Assembly (NCBI GenBank): GCA_017446775.1
Contig: JAFSQE010000022.1
Location: forward strand, 186,001 to 250,000
DNA: 64,000 nucleotides
Origin: Bacteroidales bacterium
Lineage (GTDB): Bacteria > Bacteroidota > Bacteroidia > Bacteroidales > UBA932
Direction of reading: 5' to 3'
This document shows, piece after piece, positions 1 to 8,187 of the stretch (position 1 is its first letter; each line of letters opens with the position of its first letter). The notes beneath the pieces were generated by a model. The model was not told the origin of the DNA, made no database searches, and saw nothing but the letters and a program-made list of their open reading frames with translations. Both the position numbers and the translations under genes were made by a program.

Positions 1-1
1 C

Positions 2-1294
2 TGTATGATGCTTCTCTGGGGTTGCCCCGAGAAACCCGATGATCCTGAAGTTAAGGATTCCATCACGGTTAGCCCGGATACATGGACATCTCCTTTTGAC
101 GGCGAGACATTCGCTGTTACCGTTACAGCCAGCGGTGATTTTACTTCAAAGCCCGACGTAAACTGGATTACCGTTTCTGGTACTAACGTAACAGTAGCAG
201 CCAACGAGGCTTATGAGGCGCGTTCCGGCAAGGTGACTTTCACATGCGGTGAAGCATCCGCAGTTCTGGCTGTTAACCAGGAGGCTGCTCCCAAGCCCAA
301 GGAGTATACCGAGCTTGCAGGCCCTGCAAACAGTTACAACGTAACAGCAGCAGGCGACTACAAGATCAAGGCTACCGTAATGGGTAACGGCGACAAAGGT
401 CTGCACTCTTCATTCCCTATCACCTCAACTGCAATCAGCCCTGCCGGTGCAACTCTGGTATGGCAGGAAGTTGAAGGCCTTATCTCTGATGTTAAACTGC
501 AGGATGGCTTCCTGTGCTTCACTTGCGCAAACAAGGACGGTAACGCTGTTGTAGCGGCTACCGCTGCCGACGGTACCATCCTTTGGAGCTGGCACATCTG
601 GAGCGCAGAAGCCCCCACCGATGTAGACCTCGGTACCTGGACCCTTATGGATCGCAACCTTGGTGCTACTATGGCGAAGGACGAAGAAAGTTGTGGCCTG
701 TATTACCAGTGGGGCCGCAAGGATCCTTTCTCAAGAGTATTAGCATTTGATTCAGCATCTGGCGAAGGCTGGTATCACCCTGTAGTTGGTGGCGGTGACG
801 ATGCAGGTAGCGCAGATATCCACTGCATTGCTTATTCCGTGGCTCATCCCAATGAATATATTGCTTTATCAAACCGCAATGACGACTGGCTTGTTGAGCC
901 CAATCAGCGCTATCTTTGGGGTCTCAACTGGGAAGCAGACGGCAATATCGATTTCCAGCCTTTCAAGAGCGTTTACGATCCTTGTCCCAAGGGCTATGCA
1001 GTGGCTACTCCCAACTGCTTCGCTGCCGGTGTTGGTTCTGCATCACGTAATAGCGACAATTCATTCACACTCTTCGAAGGAAAGATTTTCGTTCCTGCCG
1101 CTGGTTTTATTTACACCGGAGGATATGGTTGGTATAATGCCGACGGTGCCGGTTGGGGTGGCCTGTGGGAGTGCTCTACTTCGTGGGGTAACACTGAGAA
1201 CGGTTTCCGTTTGGCAGGTCACAATTTTGACGCTCGTGACAACAACGCACGTGCAGCCGCACACCCTGTACGCTGTATGAAATATGCAGAATAA
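2..1294 (+). CDS. BACON + FISUMP-like lipoprotein, 5' end cut by the window
   Basis: The reading frame is open to the left edge, so the true start and most of the signal peptide lie outside the window; the Met codons at 5 and 8 are internal to a signal sequence ending in LLWGC, a lipobox-like cysteine. After a short acidic linker comes a BACON-like Ig domain (about residues 20-95; WITVSG and the VTF...AVLAVNQEA strand pattern). The C-terminal half is a FISUMP-like domain (Fibrobacter succinogenes major paralogous type), marked by MDRNLGAT, YYQWGRKDPF, YDPCPKGY and a closing PVRCMK. Such proteins are secreted or surface-anchored in Bacteroidales and have no settled function. Two more FISUMP-like proteins lie downstream (12425 and 22507), so this gene probably belongs to the same accessory locus. 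A strong terminator follows. Confidence 0.8.
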   Translation, partial: CMMLLWGCPEKPDDPEVKDSITVSPDTWTSPFDGETFAVTVTASGDFTSKPDVNWITVSGTNVTVAANEAYEARSGKVTFTCGEASAVLAVNQEAAPKPKEYTELAGPANSYNVTAAGDYKIKATVMGNGDKGLHSSFPITSTAISPAGATLVWQEVEGLISDVKLQDGFLCFTCANKDGNAVVAATAADGTILWSWHIWSAEAPTDVDLGTWTLMDRNLGATMAKDEESCGLYYQWGRKDPFSRVLAFDSASGEGWYHPVVGGGDDAGSADIHCIAYSVAHPNEYIALSNRNDDWLVEPNQRYLWGLNWEADGNIDFQPFKSVYDPCPKGYAVATPNCFAAGVGSASRNSDNSFTLFEGKIFVPAAGFIYTGGYGWYNADGAGWGGLWECSTSWGNTENGFRLAGHNFDARDNNARAAAHPVRCMKYAE

Positions 1295-1318
1295 TCACTT
1301 TTTTCAATGTTTGTTCAA

Positions 1319-1349
1319 GGAGGCCGGTTTTTCGGCCGGCCTCCTTTTT
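1319..1349 (+). terminator. Rho-independent terminator after the FISUMP-like gene
   Basis: A perfect 9-bp stem (GGAGGCCGG at 1319-1327 with CCGGCCTCC at 1336-1344) with an 8-base loop is followed by five T. It lies 25 bases after the stop of the upstream gene and only 11 bases before the next start codon, so the downstream gene has no room for its own promoter after the terminator. Confidence 0.85.
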
Positions 1350-1360
1350 AACAATCGGAT

Positions 1361-2584
1361 ATGAATAAATTGTTCAATATTGCATCGGCGATGCTTGTAC
1401 TTCTTCCCCTGTTGGCTTGTGGCTGTGAAAAAGACCCTTCAGACACCCCTGAGAAGGATACCCGCAGTGCGCTGGAGCGCTACTGGGCTGATGATTATAC
1501 GGGAGAGATAGGCATTCAGCAGGGAGAACACACAGTCAACGGCGTTGCCGTGCCACGTATGTTCCTGGGCGGCAAGCTGCTCTACGTGACCGGAATGAAC
1601 TGCTACAATCTTTTCGTTCAGTGTCACGAATCCAACGCGATGAAAACCGAGAATATGGAGAAAACGGTTGAAACCCTTGTAAAGGAGCAGGTACCCATTG
1701 TCCGCTTCAGTGGCAGTCCGTTCTATGCGAGCCAGTTCCACTTCTATATGGATAATAAACAGAAGTTCCTGGCCAATCTGGAGCATCTGGCCACTTTATG
1801 CGACGAGGCCCACATTCTGCTTATTCCCTCCATCTTCTGGAATACCGGCTCCGTTCCCGACTATTACGAAGAACATCCTACCGCCTGGGGCGATAAGTCC
1901 AGCAAAACCTACGCCCATATGCTGAGTTACACAACCGACATCGTCAATACTCTTAAAGATCACAAGTGCGTGGCGATGTGGGAGTTTGGCAACGAATTCA
2001 ACCTTGCGGCAGACATTGCCATTGCCGGTTATACCGATATTCCCGCACGGGTAGTGAGCACTGCATACCAGGGCTTTGCAGAGCTTATCAAGACTCTGGA
2101 CCCCCACGGGCGTGTGATCGCCAGCGGCAACAGCATCATGCGCAATGCGCAGTATCACCTTATGGTTGGTCCCAGCTGGGATACGGACTCATATGCACAG
2201 TACAAAGAGGTAACCGAAGTGTTCACTCCCGACCCGATGACAGGTATGTCGGAGCACGTATATGAAGATGCCAGAGTCTTTTCCGACAAAGGCACGGTAG
2301 GCCGAAGTGACCAGATTCTGTATGCCAAGCAAGCCGCCGCTGAGTTGGGCAAGGTATATTACATTGGCGAATTTACCGGCCCCAAGACGGCCGTAGGTGA
2401 TTCGCTGATGGTACGCAAGCATTTCATCTCCTATTATGCTCAGCGCGTTCAAATCTCACTGATGTGGAATTATGCCCTCAAGGGCGACATCGAGTGGAGT
2501 TTCAAGGCCGATACGCCTTATGGCAGAATGGCCTTCAATCTGATGCGCGAATACAACGAAAGATTCAAAACTGTAACCGAATAG
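1361..2584 (+). CDS. GH5-like glycoside hydrolase lipoprotein (candidate beta-mannanase/glucanase)
   Basis: A 407-residue lipoprotein: a hydrophobic signal runs to LLAC (Cys20), followed by CEKD, a lysine-acidic pattern like the Bacteroidetes lipoprotein export signal. The rest is a clan GH-A TIM barrel. Glu212 in WEFGNEFN fits the acid/base on strand 4, and Glu337 in YYIGEF fits the nucleophile on strand 7. Family GH5 is the best match, and the neighbouring beta-mannosidases make a mannan-active endo-enzyme plausible, but substrate cannot be read from the sequence. It is the first gene of a run (1361-12260) with gaps of only a few bases or overlaps. Its start is 11 bases after a terminator hairpin, so transcription must read through the hairpin or start inside it. 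Confidence 0.8.
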   Translation: MNKLFNIASAMLVLLPLLACGCEKDPSDTPEKDTRSALERYWADDYTGEIGIQQGEHTVNGVAVPRMFLGGKLLYVTGMNCYNLFVQCHESNAMKTENMEKTVETLVKEQVPIVRFSGSPFYASQFHFYMDNKQKFLANLEHLATLCDEAHILLIPSIFWNTGSVPDYYEEHPTAWGDKSSKTYAHMLSYTTDIVNTLKDHKCVAMWEFGNEFNLAADIAIAGYTDIPARVVSTAYQGFAELIKTLDPHGRVIASGNSIMRNAQYHLMVGPSWDTDSYAQYKEVTEVFTPDPMTGMSEHVYEDARVFSDKGTVGRSDQILYAKQAAAELGKVYYIGEFTGPKTAVGDSLMVRKHFISYYAQRVQISLMWNYALKGDIEWSFKADTPYGRMAFNLMREYNERFKTVTE

Positions 2585-2588
2585 CACT

Positions 2589-4985
2589 ATGAAAAAGATA
2601 TTGTTGTCCACGGCGTTGCTGCTGGTTTCGGCGATAGGCTACTGCCACGTCGCAGAGGTCTCCCTTAACGGGACATGGAGCCTGAAGTTCTTCCCTCAGC
2701 CTCCCGCTGCGGTTATGACTCCGGAAGAGGCAGCCTCCATAGACGGGACGATGATAGAGGCCATCGTGCCCGGCAATGTCGAGATCGACCTTGAAAGGGC
2801 CGGCCTGATTGCCGACCCCATGATTGGCAACAATATCTATACTCTCCGCAAATGGGAAGGTTATCAGTGGTACTTCAAAAAGACTTTTACGGGTCCCGAA
2901 GTTAAAGAAGGGCAGAGGGTTATCCTCTGCTTTGCGGGACTTGATACTTTCGCGGAGATTTACCTGAACGGCAAGAAGGTGGGCAGTGCAGCCAACATGC
3001 TCATCGAGCATGAATATGATGTCACAAGCTTGCTTCAGGGTGAGAATACCCTTGAGGTAATCATCCGGTCTTCTGTGCTGGAGGCCCAGAAATACTTCCT
3101 GGGTGTCCTTAGCATAGGCAATTTCTCCAACGAAGAGAGTGCGTATGTGCGCCGTGCCCCCAGCACCTACGGCTGGGACATCATGCCGCGCCTGGTAAGC
3201 GCCGGCCTGTGGCGTAATGTCACCCTCAAGATTGAGAATCCGGTTAGCATAACGGACGCTCACTGGATGACATACAGTATGGATATGCCCGCCCGCAAGG
3301 CAAGTTTATATTTATATCTGCAAACCAGAATGCCCTTCGAGGCATTTGACAATGTAAAGGTGAAACTGACCATGCTGCGCAAAGGCAAGATTGTGTTTGA
3401 GCACGAGCGCCTTATGCGCAAGGCGGTTGACTATCTGGATTTCGTGTTGGAAAATGTCGACTTCTGGTGGCCTCGTGGCTATGGTGAGCCGGCACTGTAT
3501 GATGTATGCGTGCAGCTGGTCGACAAGAATACCGGCGAGGTCTATGATACCGACCGTCGCCGCATAGGCATCAGGATGGTGGAGTTGGATATCGACGATG
3601 TGAATCTCCCCGGCAAGCCCGGGCGCTTCCAGTTTGTGGTAAACGGCGTGAGAGTGTTTGCCAAAGGTACCAACTGGGTGCCGCTGGACGCTCTGCACAG
3701 CCGCGATGCCTCGCACTACGAGCAGGCCGTTGGCCTTATGACAGAGATGAACTGCAACATTGCCCGCTGCTGGGGCGGTAACGTATATGAAGACCACAAG
3801 TTCTTTGACCTTTGCGACGAGAACGGCATAATGGTATGGCAGGACTTCGCCATGGGTTGCGGTAGCTATTCCCAGCGGGATGATTTTGCTGCCATGATAG
3901 AGGAAGAGGCTGTCAGCGTGGTGCGCAAGCTGCGCAGTCACACGTCTCTAGTGCTCTGGAGCGGCAATAACGAAGATGACCAGAGTATGGTGTGGGGCCG
4001 TCTGCACAATTTCAAACTTGACCCCAACCGGGACCGTGTATCCCGCGAGACTATCGCCCGCGTGGTATATGAGATGGACCCTACACGGCCCTATCTGCCA
4101 TCTTCGCCATATTACAGTCCCCGCATCGTGGAGCAGGGCAACGGCGACGAATTCCTGCCAGAGAACCATCTCTGGGGCCCCCGCGGCTATTACAAGGCCG
4201 ATTATTATGTGAAGAATCCGAGCCAGTTTATAAGCGAAATAGGCTATCACGGCTGCCCCAATATGGAGACGCTGAAGAAGATGTTCACTCCTGAATGCGT
4301 CAACCCCTGGCTTAACGGTGAGCTTGGTATGTGGAACGATGAGTGGCAGACCAAAGCCAATCGTATTTATGATGAGAAGTTCCAGGGCGGCCGCAACGAT
4401 TTGATGACAAATCAGGTCAAAACCATTTTCGGGGAAATCCCCGCTAAATTGGAAGACTTTATCTTCGCCTCGCAGAGCGTTCAGGCAGAGGCGATGAAAT
4501 ATTTTGTGGAACGATGGAGAGGCGGCAGGCCGTATCGCACCGGCATCATCTGGTGGAACATCCGCGACGGATGGCCGCTGCTCTCCGATGCAATAAGCGA
4601 TTATTACGGCGGCAAGAAACGGGCGTTCTTCTATCTGAAGAATGTCCATCATGACGTTTGCTGCCTTATTACCGACGACGGCCCCAACAGCAAATACTAT
4701 TATCTGCGGGCCGACAATCAGACTCTCTCAGATGCTGAGGGCGAGGTTGAGGTTATCGATGTGGAAAGCGGCAAGACCATTTATAGTGGCAGATTCACCG
4801 CGGCGGCCAATACCGTTACCCTCATCAAGAAACTTCCTTCCCGCAAGGGGCAGGGTATGCTGATGATTAAATACAAGATTGAAGGCCGTGAATACGCCAA
4901 CCACTATCTGTATGGCGAACCGCCGTACAAACTTGAAGACTACAGGAATTGGATAAATAAAACAGGTATATATGAAATCAGGTAA
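2589..4985 (+). CDS. GH2 family glycoside hydrolase, beta-mannosidase-like
   Basis: A 798-residue secreted GH2 enzyme with an N-terminal signal peptide (cleavage near residue 20). A sugar-binding jelly-roll domain (about 25-190; SLNGTW, IVPGNVE), an Ig-like middle domain (about 200-320) and a TIM barrel follow. Glu461 in WSGNNED is the expected acid/base and Glu549 in ISEIGYHG the expected nucleophile, a pattern typical of beta-mannosidases within GH2. It would release terminal beta-linked mannose or a related sugar in the periplasm. It starts 4 bases after the GH5-like gene and overlaps the next gene by 14 bases. It is only distantly like the second GH2 in the operon (8184), so the two probably act on different linkages. 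Confidence 0.85.
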   Translation: MKKILLSTALLLVSAIGYCHVAEVSLNGTWSLKFFPQPPAAVMTPEEAASIDGTMIEAIVPGNVEIDLERAGLIADPMIGNNIYTLRKWEGYQWYFKKTFTGPEVKEGQRVILCFAGLDTFAEIYLNGKKVGSAANMLIEHEYDVTSLLQGENTLEVIIRSSVLEAQKYFLGVLSIGNFSNEESAYVRRAPSTYGWDIMPRLVSAGLWRNVTLKIENPVSITDAHWMTYSMDMPARKASLYLYLQTRMPFEAFDNVKVKLTMLRKGKIVFEHERLMRKAVDYLDFVLENVDFWWPRGYGEPALYDVCVQLVDKNTGEVYDTDRRRIGIRMVELDIDDVNLPGKPGRFQFVVNGVRVFAKGTNWVPLDALHSRDASHYEQAVGLMTEMNCNIARCWGGNVYEDHKFFDLCDENGIMVWQDFAMGCGSYSQRDDFAAMIEEEAVSVVRKLRSHTSLVLWSGNNEDDQSMVWGRLHNFKLDPNRDRVSRETIARVVYEMDPTRPYLPSSPYYSPRIVEQGNGDEFLPENHLWGPRGYYKADYYVKNPSQFISEIGYHGCPNMETLKKMFTPECVNPWLNGELGMWNDEWQTKANRIYDEKFQGGRNDLMTNQVKTIFGEIPAKLEDFIFASQSVQAEAMKYFVERWRGGRPYRTGIIWWNIRDGWPLLSDAISDYYGGKKRAFFYLKNVHHDVCCLITDDGPNSKYYYLRADNQTLSDAEGEVEVIDVESGKTIYSGRFTAAANTVTLIKKLPSRKGQGMLMIKYKIEGREYANHYLYGEPPYKLEDYRNWINKTGIYEIR

Positions 4986-6522
4986 AATACTTGCCGGCTG
5001 TATTGTCACCGCGAGTTTGATCTCGCTGGTCGCCTGCAACGGCAGCCGCCGGAACAAACCGGATACTCCGGATGATTCCGGAGACAAGGGATTCACCGTG
5101 GTCAAGCTGGCCGATGCTACACCGGTGGCCCTTGAATCCATAGGCGCAGAGTTCGACCCGCACTTCTATGCCCAAAATGTGGTGGGCCGTCCCGGGGCCG
5201 GACTGAAGGCAGAGGACTTCAAAATCATCGAGGACCGCGTGACCCGCATGGGGCTTCAGAAGTTCCGCGTGATGATCCAGCCGCAATGGTATGAGCCGTA
5301 CAATGATAACGCTGACCCCTTTGACACCGATATGTCTGCATTCAGATGGAACACCGTGGAGATGCAGTCGCTGTATCAGGTTCTGGACCTGGCGCAGAAA
5401 AACAATATGAGCGTTTGCCTGGCCATCTGGGGCTGCACCCGCTACGTCAAGATGGTAGAGGAAGAATATGCCGATGTCACCACCTGCTTTATGTGCGACT
5501 GGGATGCAAACCAGAACTGGATGTGTCCGCCCAAGAGCAATGAAGAGTTTGGGGAGAACTTCGCCGCCCTTGTCAAGTATCTGATAGAGGAGAAGGGATA
5601 TACCTGCGTAAACGAAGTGACGCCCTTCAACGAGCCCGGCGGCGATATCATCGCGCCCGACGGCTATATGGAGGTCTGTCGCGCCCTGGACAGGCATTTC
5701 CGTCGTCTTGGTGTGCGCGACAAGGTCCGTTTCAACCTTTCAGACAATATCGATACCCATCAGTATTATCTGGAGGCTTGTGCCAACCAACTGAAGGGCA
5801 TCGCCGACATATTCAACAGCCACACATACATCTTCGGTTACGAGACACCAAATTCGGAGATAGAAGAGTGGGAGAAGAACAATGTGGCTATTTCCCAGCG
5901 AGCTGGATTGAAGCATATAGTGGGCGAATTCGGCAGCAACCAGTGCGTGGGCGCTTCCCGCCAGAGGGATATCGATGAATACGAGCGTGGTGTGCTCATA
6001 ACCCGCCTCGCTCTCAACTTCTTCAATACCGGCGCGTGCGCTATCAGTTACTGGAGTTTGATTGACCAGTACTATAATTTTCAGGGCGATTACCAGCAGA
6101 TGCAGCAGCTTGGTCTCTGGCGCTCAGTCAAGAATGAATACTCACAGGATACTACTTTCGCCCGCATCAAATGCGACTATGAGTGCCGTCCGCAGTTTTA
6201 TGCATATTCGCTGCTTTCGAGCCGAGTAAGGCCCGGTGCGGAGATCCATCCGATAGAGACGGGTCGCGAATTCGCCGCTGCCACGGCATTCAGGAATGCC
6301 GACGGCAAGTGGGTCTATGCAATCGCCAATCAAGATAAGAGAAAGCTTCAGCTAAAGATAGAGAATGACGCGCAGGGAGAGTTCGAGCTGATCAGATATG
6401 AAGAGGGCAAACTGCCCGACGACGGTTCTTTGATTGCACCGGGCGTCAGTGCCGCAGTTTCCGGCGGGGGACTCAAGGTCGAGATACCAGCCAAAAGTGT
6501 AGTTTATTGCTGCCAGAAATAG
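4972..6522 (+). CDS. Clan GH-A glycoside hydrolase lipoprotein
   Basis: A 516-residue lipoprotein with lipobox LVAC (Cys22). The body is a TIM barrel of clan GH-A: Glu221 in PFNEPGG fits the acid/base and Glu319 in VGEFGSN the nucleophile, with a small beta domain at the C-terminus (VYAIANQDKRK onward) like those of GH30, GH39 and GH5 enzymes. I cannot assign the family with confidence. The start ATG lies 14 bases inside the preceding GH2 gene in another frame; the signal peptide beginning at this Met supports the choice. Translational coupling with the GH2 is likely. In context it should act on the same polysaccharide as the two beta-mannosidases. Confidence 0.8.
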   Translation: MKSGKILAGCIVTASLISLVACNGSRRNKPDTPDDSGDKGFTVVKLADATPVALESIGAEFDPHFYAQNVVGRPGAGLKAEDFKIIEDRVTRMGLQKFRVMIQPQWYEPYNDNADPFDTDMSAFRWNTVEMQSLYQVLDLAQKNNMSVCLAIWGCTRYVKMVEEEYADVTTCFMCDWDANQNWMCPPKSNEEFGENFAALVKYLIEEKGYTCVNEVTPFNEPGGDIIAPDGYMEVCRALDRHFRRLGVRDKVRFNLSDNIDTHQYYLEACANQLKGIADIFNSHTYIFGYETPNSEIEEWEKNNVAISQRAGLKHIVGEFGSNQCVGASRQRDIDEYERGVLITRLALNFFNTGACAISYWSLIDQYYNFQGDYQQMQQLGLWRSVKNEYSQDTTFARIKCDYECRPQFYAYSLLSSRVRPGAEIHPIETGREFAAATAFRNADGKWVYAIANQDKRKLQLKIENDAQGEFELIRYEEGKLPDDGSLIAPGVSAAVSGGGLKVEIPAKSVVYCCQK

Positions 6523-6528
6523 CCTGTT

Positions 6529-8187
6529 ATGAAAAGGATCGCACTGCTGTTTGCCGTTGTGGCTGTCTTTTCCTGCGCCTGCGACCCCGTCGTTGAGCCG
6601 GAAGACAAGCCCGTCAATATCTACGGCAATACCATCCACATAGATGCTACACAGCGGGGAGATGTCCTGCCCAATATCGTGGATAATGTGAATGTGTGGG
6701 ATATGGGCAAGCTGTATTATCATCCCAAGATAAATGAAGAGGCCAACGTGTTTGAGTTTGTGCGCTACGTGCAGTTCATGCAGTGCACCGGCGGCAGCGC
6801 AGAGAGGGATTTGTTCCGCAGGCCCGCGGACCGGAGTGTGCTGGACGATTATGCCTTTGAGCCGCTGATTACCAACTGCCGCGGGGTGCTGTCCATGGGC
6901 GCCAAACCCCATCTGAAACTGGGCAGCGTGCCTTTGAAACTCACGACCGATCCGGTGGCGGGCACCTTTGGCACCAATATGTATCCGCCGGACGATTACA
7001 ATCAGTATTACACATACATAAAGGCCGTCATTAAGGCACTTGTGGAGGAATTCGGCCTGGAAGAGGTATGCACTTGGCGCTTCGGATGTATGACCGAATA
7101 CGAAAACTACGATTGGTTCAAGGCCCGCAGCGGGCTGGGCAGCGACAGCTGTGAGGCATATTGCAAGCTGTATGACTATACGGTGCAGGCGTTGGTGGAT
7201 GTGCTGGGACCCGACGTGTTTGTGGGTGCTCACAGTATGACAGTCACCGAAGGGGGCTGGGACGAAGCCATGTTCATAGAGCACTGCTCTTCCGGCACCA
7301 ACTATGCCAACGGTGGCAAGGGTACCCCCATCAAGTTCCTTTCTGCATCGTTCTACGATGTTTGTCCCGGAGTATTCACCTCCGGCCACGATTTGCCCGG
7401 CACTATCAAAGTGCTGAAGGATGCGGCTTCCAAGGCGGGACTAAAGGGTGTTATCTTTGGCATTGACGAGGGACGCATCCTGAGCGGCCTTCGCGCCGGG
7501 CAGTCCAGCAGGGAACTCTACAACAGAACCACCGGCTATACCTGGCAGGCGGCCTACGATGCCCGTCTGTTCAAACAAGGCATTGACAATGGACTGGATT
7601 ACTTTTCCACCTGGAATTTCCTCACCGGCGGCAACGTCTACGGATATCCCATCATAAGCTATCACGTGGCCCGCAATATCGCCAGGTTCGAGGGGATGAA
7701 CAGGGCAAAGACGGATGTCTCTATAGAGGCTCTGGATGATTCCGAGGTTGATTGCCTTGCCGCAACCGACGGCAGTACCGTCAGGGTTATGGTTTATAAT
7801 TTCAAGAACGCCTTGAACTATTCCAGGCGTTTCAATTATGGTATGCAGATTAAGTTGCCTTTCGATGCAAAGAGGGTACAGATTACGAGATATCTTGTAA
7901 ATGACGATTGCAACTTTTTTGATGATTGGTTAGCGGACTGGGAGGAGTTGGGCATCACGACGTCCGACTTCTCCTGGAGTCCGGACGACCCGATGCTGGA
8001 TATGACCGTGACGCTGAATCGCGCCTCCGCTATCCGTATGTATAAAACGAAGAGAGACAAGTATATAGAGTGTTCTCGCCTGACGCCTGTTACAGAGGAG
8101 GCGGAAGTGGTTAAAGGGGTGCTGACATTGGGCAGCGAAAGGATTGAGGCGAGCAACGTACTATTCCTGGAAATCAAACCTCTATGA
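6529..8187 (+). CDS. GH39-like clan GH-A glycoside hydrolase lipoprotein
   Basis: A 552-residue lipoprotein with a short signal and lipobox VFSC (Cys16). The fold is a clan GH-A barrel resembling GH39 (beta-xylosidase/iduronidase type): an early strand with HLKLGSVP, Glu190 in CMTEYEN as the likely acid/base, and Glu314 in GIDEGR as the likely nucleophile. The C-terminal 120 residues form a beta-sandwich region. The activity is not predictable beyond retaining glycosidase. The stop overlaps the next start as ATGA, so it is translationally coupled to the second GH2. It is one of two unassigned GH-A enzymes in the operon and does not share detailed sequence with the one at 4972. Confidence 0.7.
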   Translation: MKRIALLFAVVAVFSCACDPVVEPEDKPVNIYGNTIHIDATQRGDVLPNIVDNVNVWDMGKLYYHPKINEEANVFEFVRYVQFMQCTGGSAERDLFRRPADRSVLDDYAFEPLITNCRGVLSMGAKPHLKLGSVPLKLTTDPVAGTFGTNMYPPDDYNQYYTYIKAVIKALVEEFGLEEVCTWRFGCMTEYENYDWFKARSGLGSDSCEAYCKLYDYTVQALVDVLGPDVFVGAHSMTVTEGGWDEAMFIEHCSSGTNYANGGKGTPIKFLSASFYDVCPGVFTSGHDLPGTIKVLKDAASKAGLKGVIFGIDEGRILSGLRAGQSSRELYNRTTGYTWQAAYDARLFKQGIDNGLDYFSTWNFLTGGNVYGYPIISYHVARNIARFEGMNRAKTDVSIEALDDSEVDCLAATDGSTVRVMVYNFKNALNYSRRFNYGMQIKLPFDAKRVQITRYLVNDDCNFFDDWLADWEELGITTSDFSWSPDDPMLDMTVTLNRASAIRMYKTKRDKYIECSRLTPVTEEAEVVKGVLTLGSERIEASNVLFLEIKPL

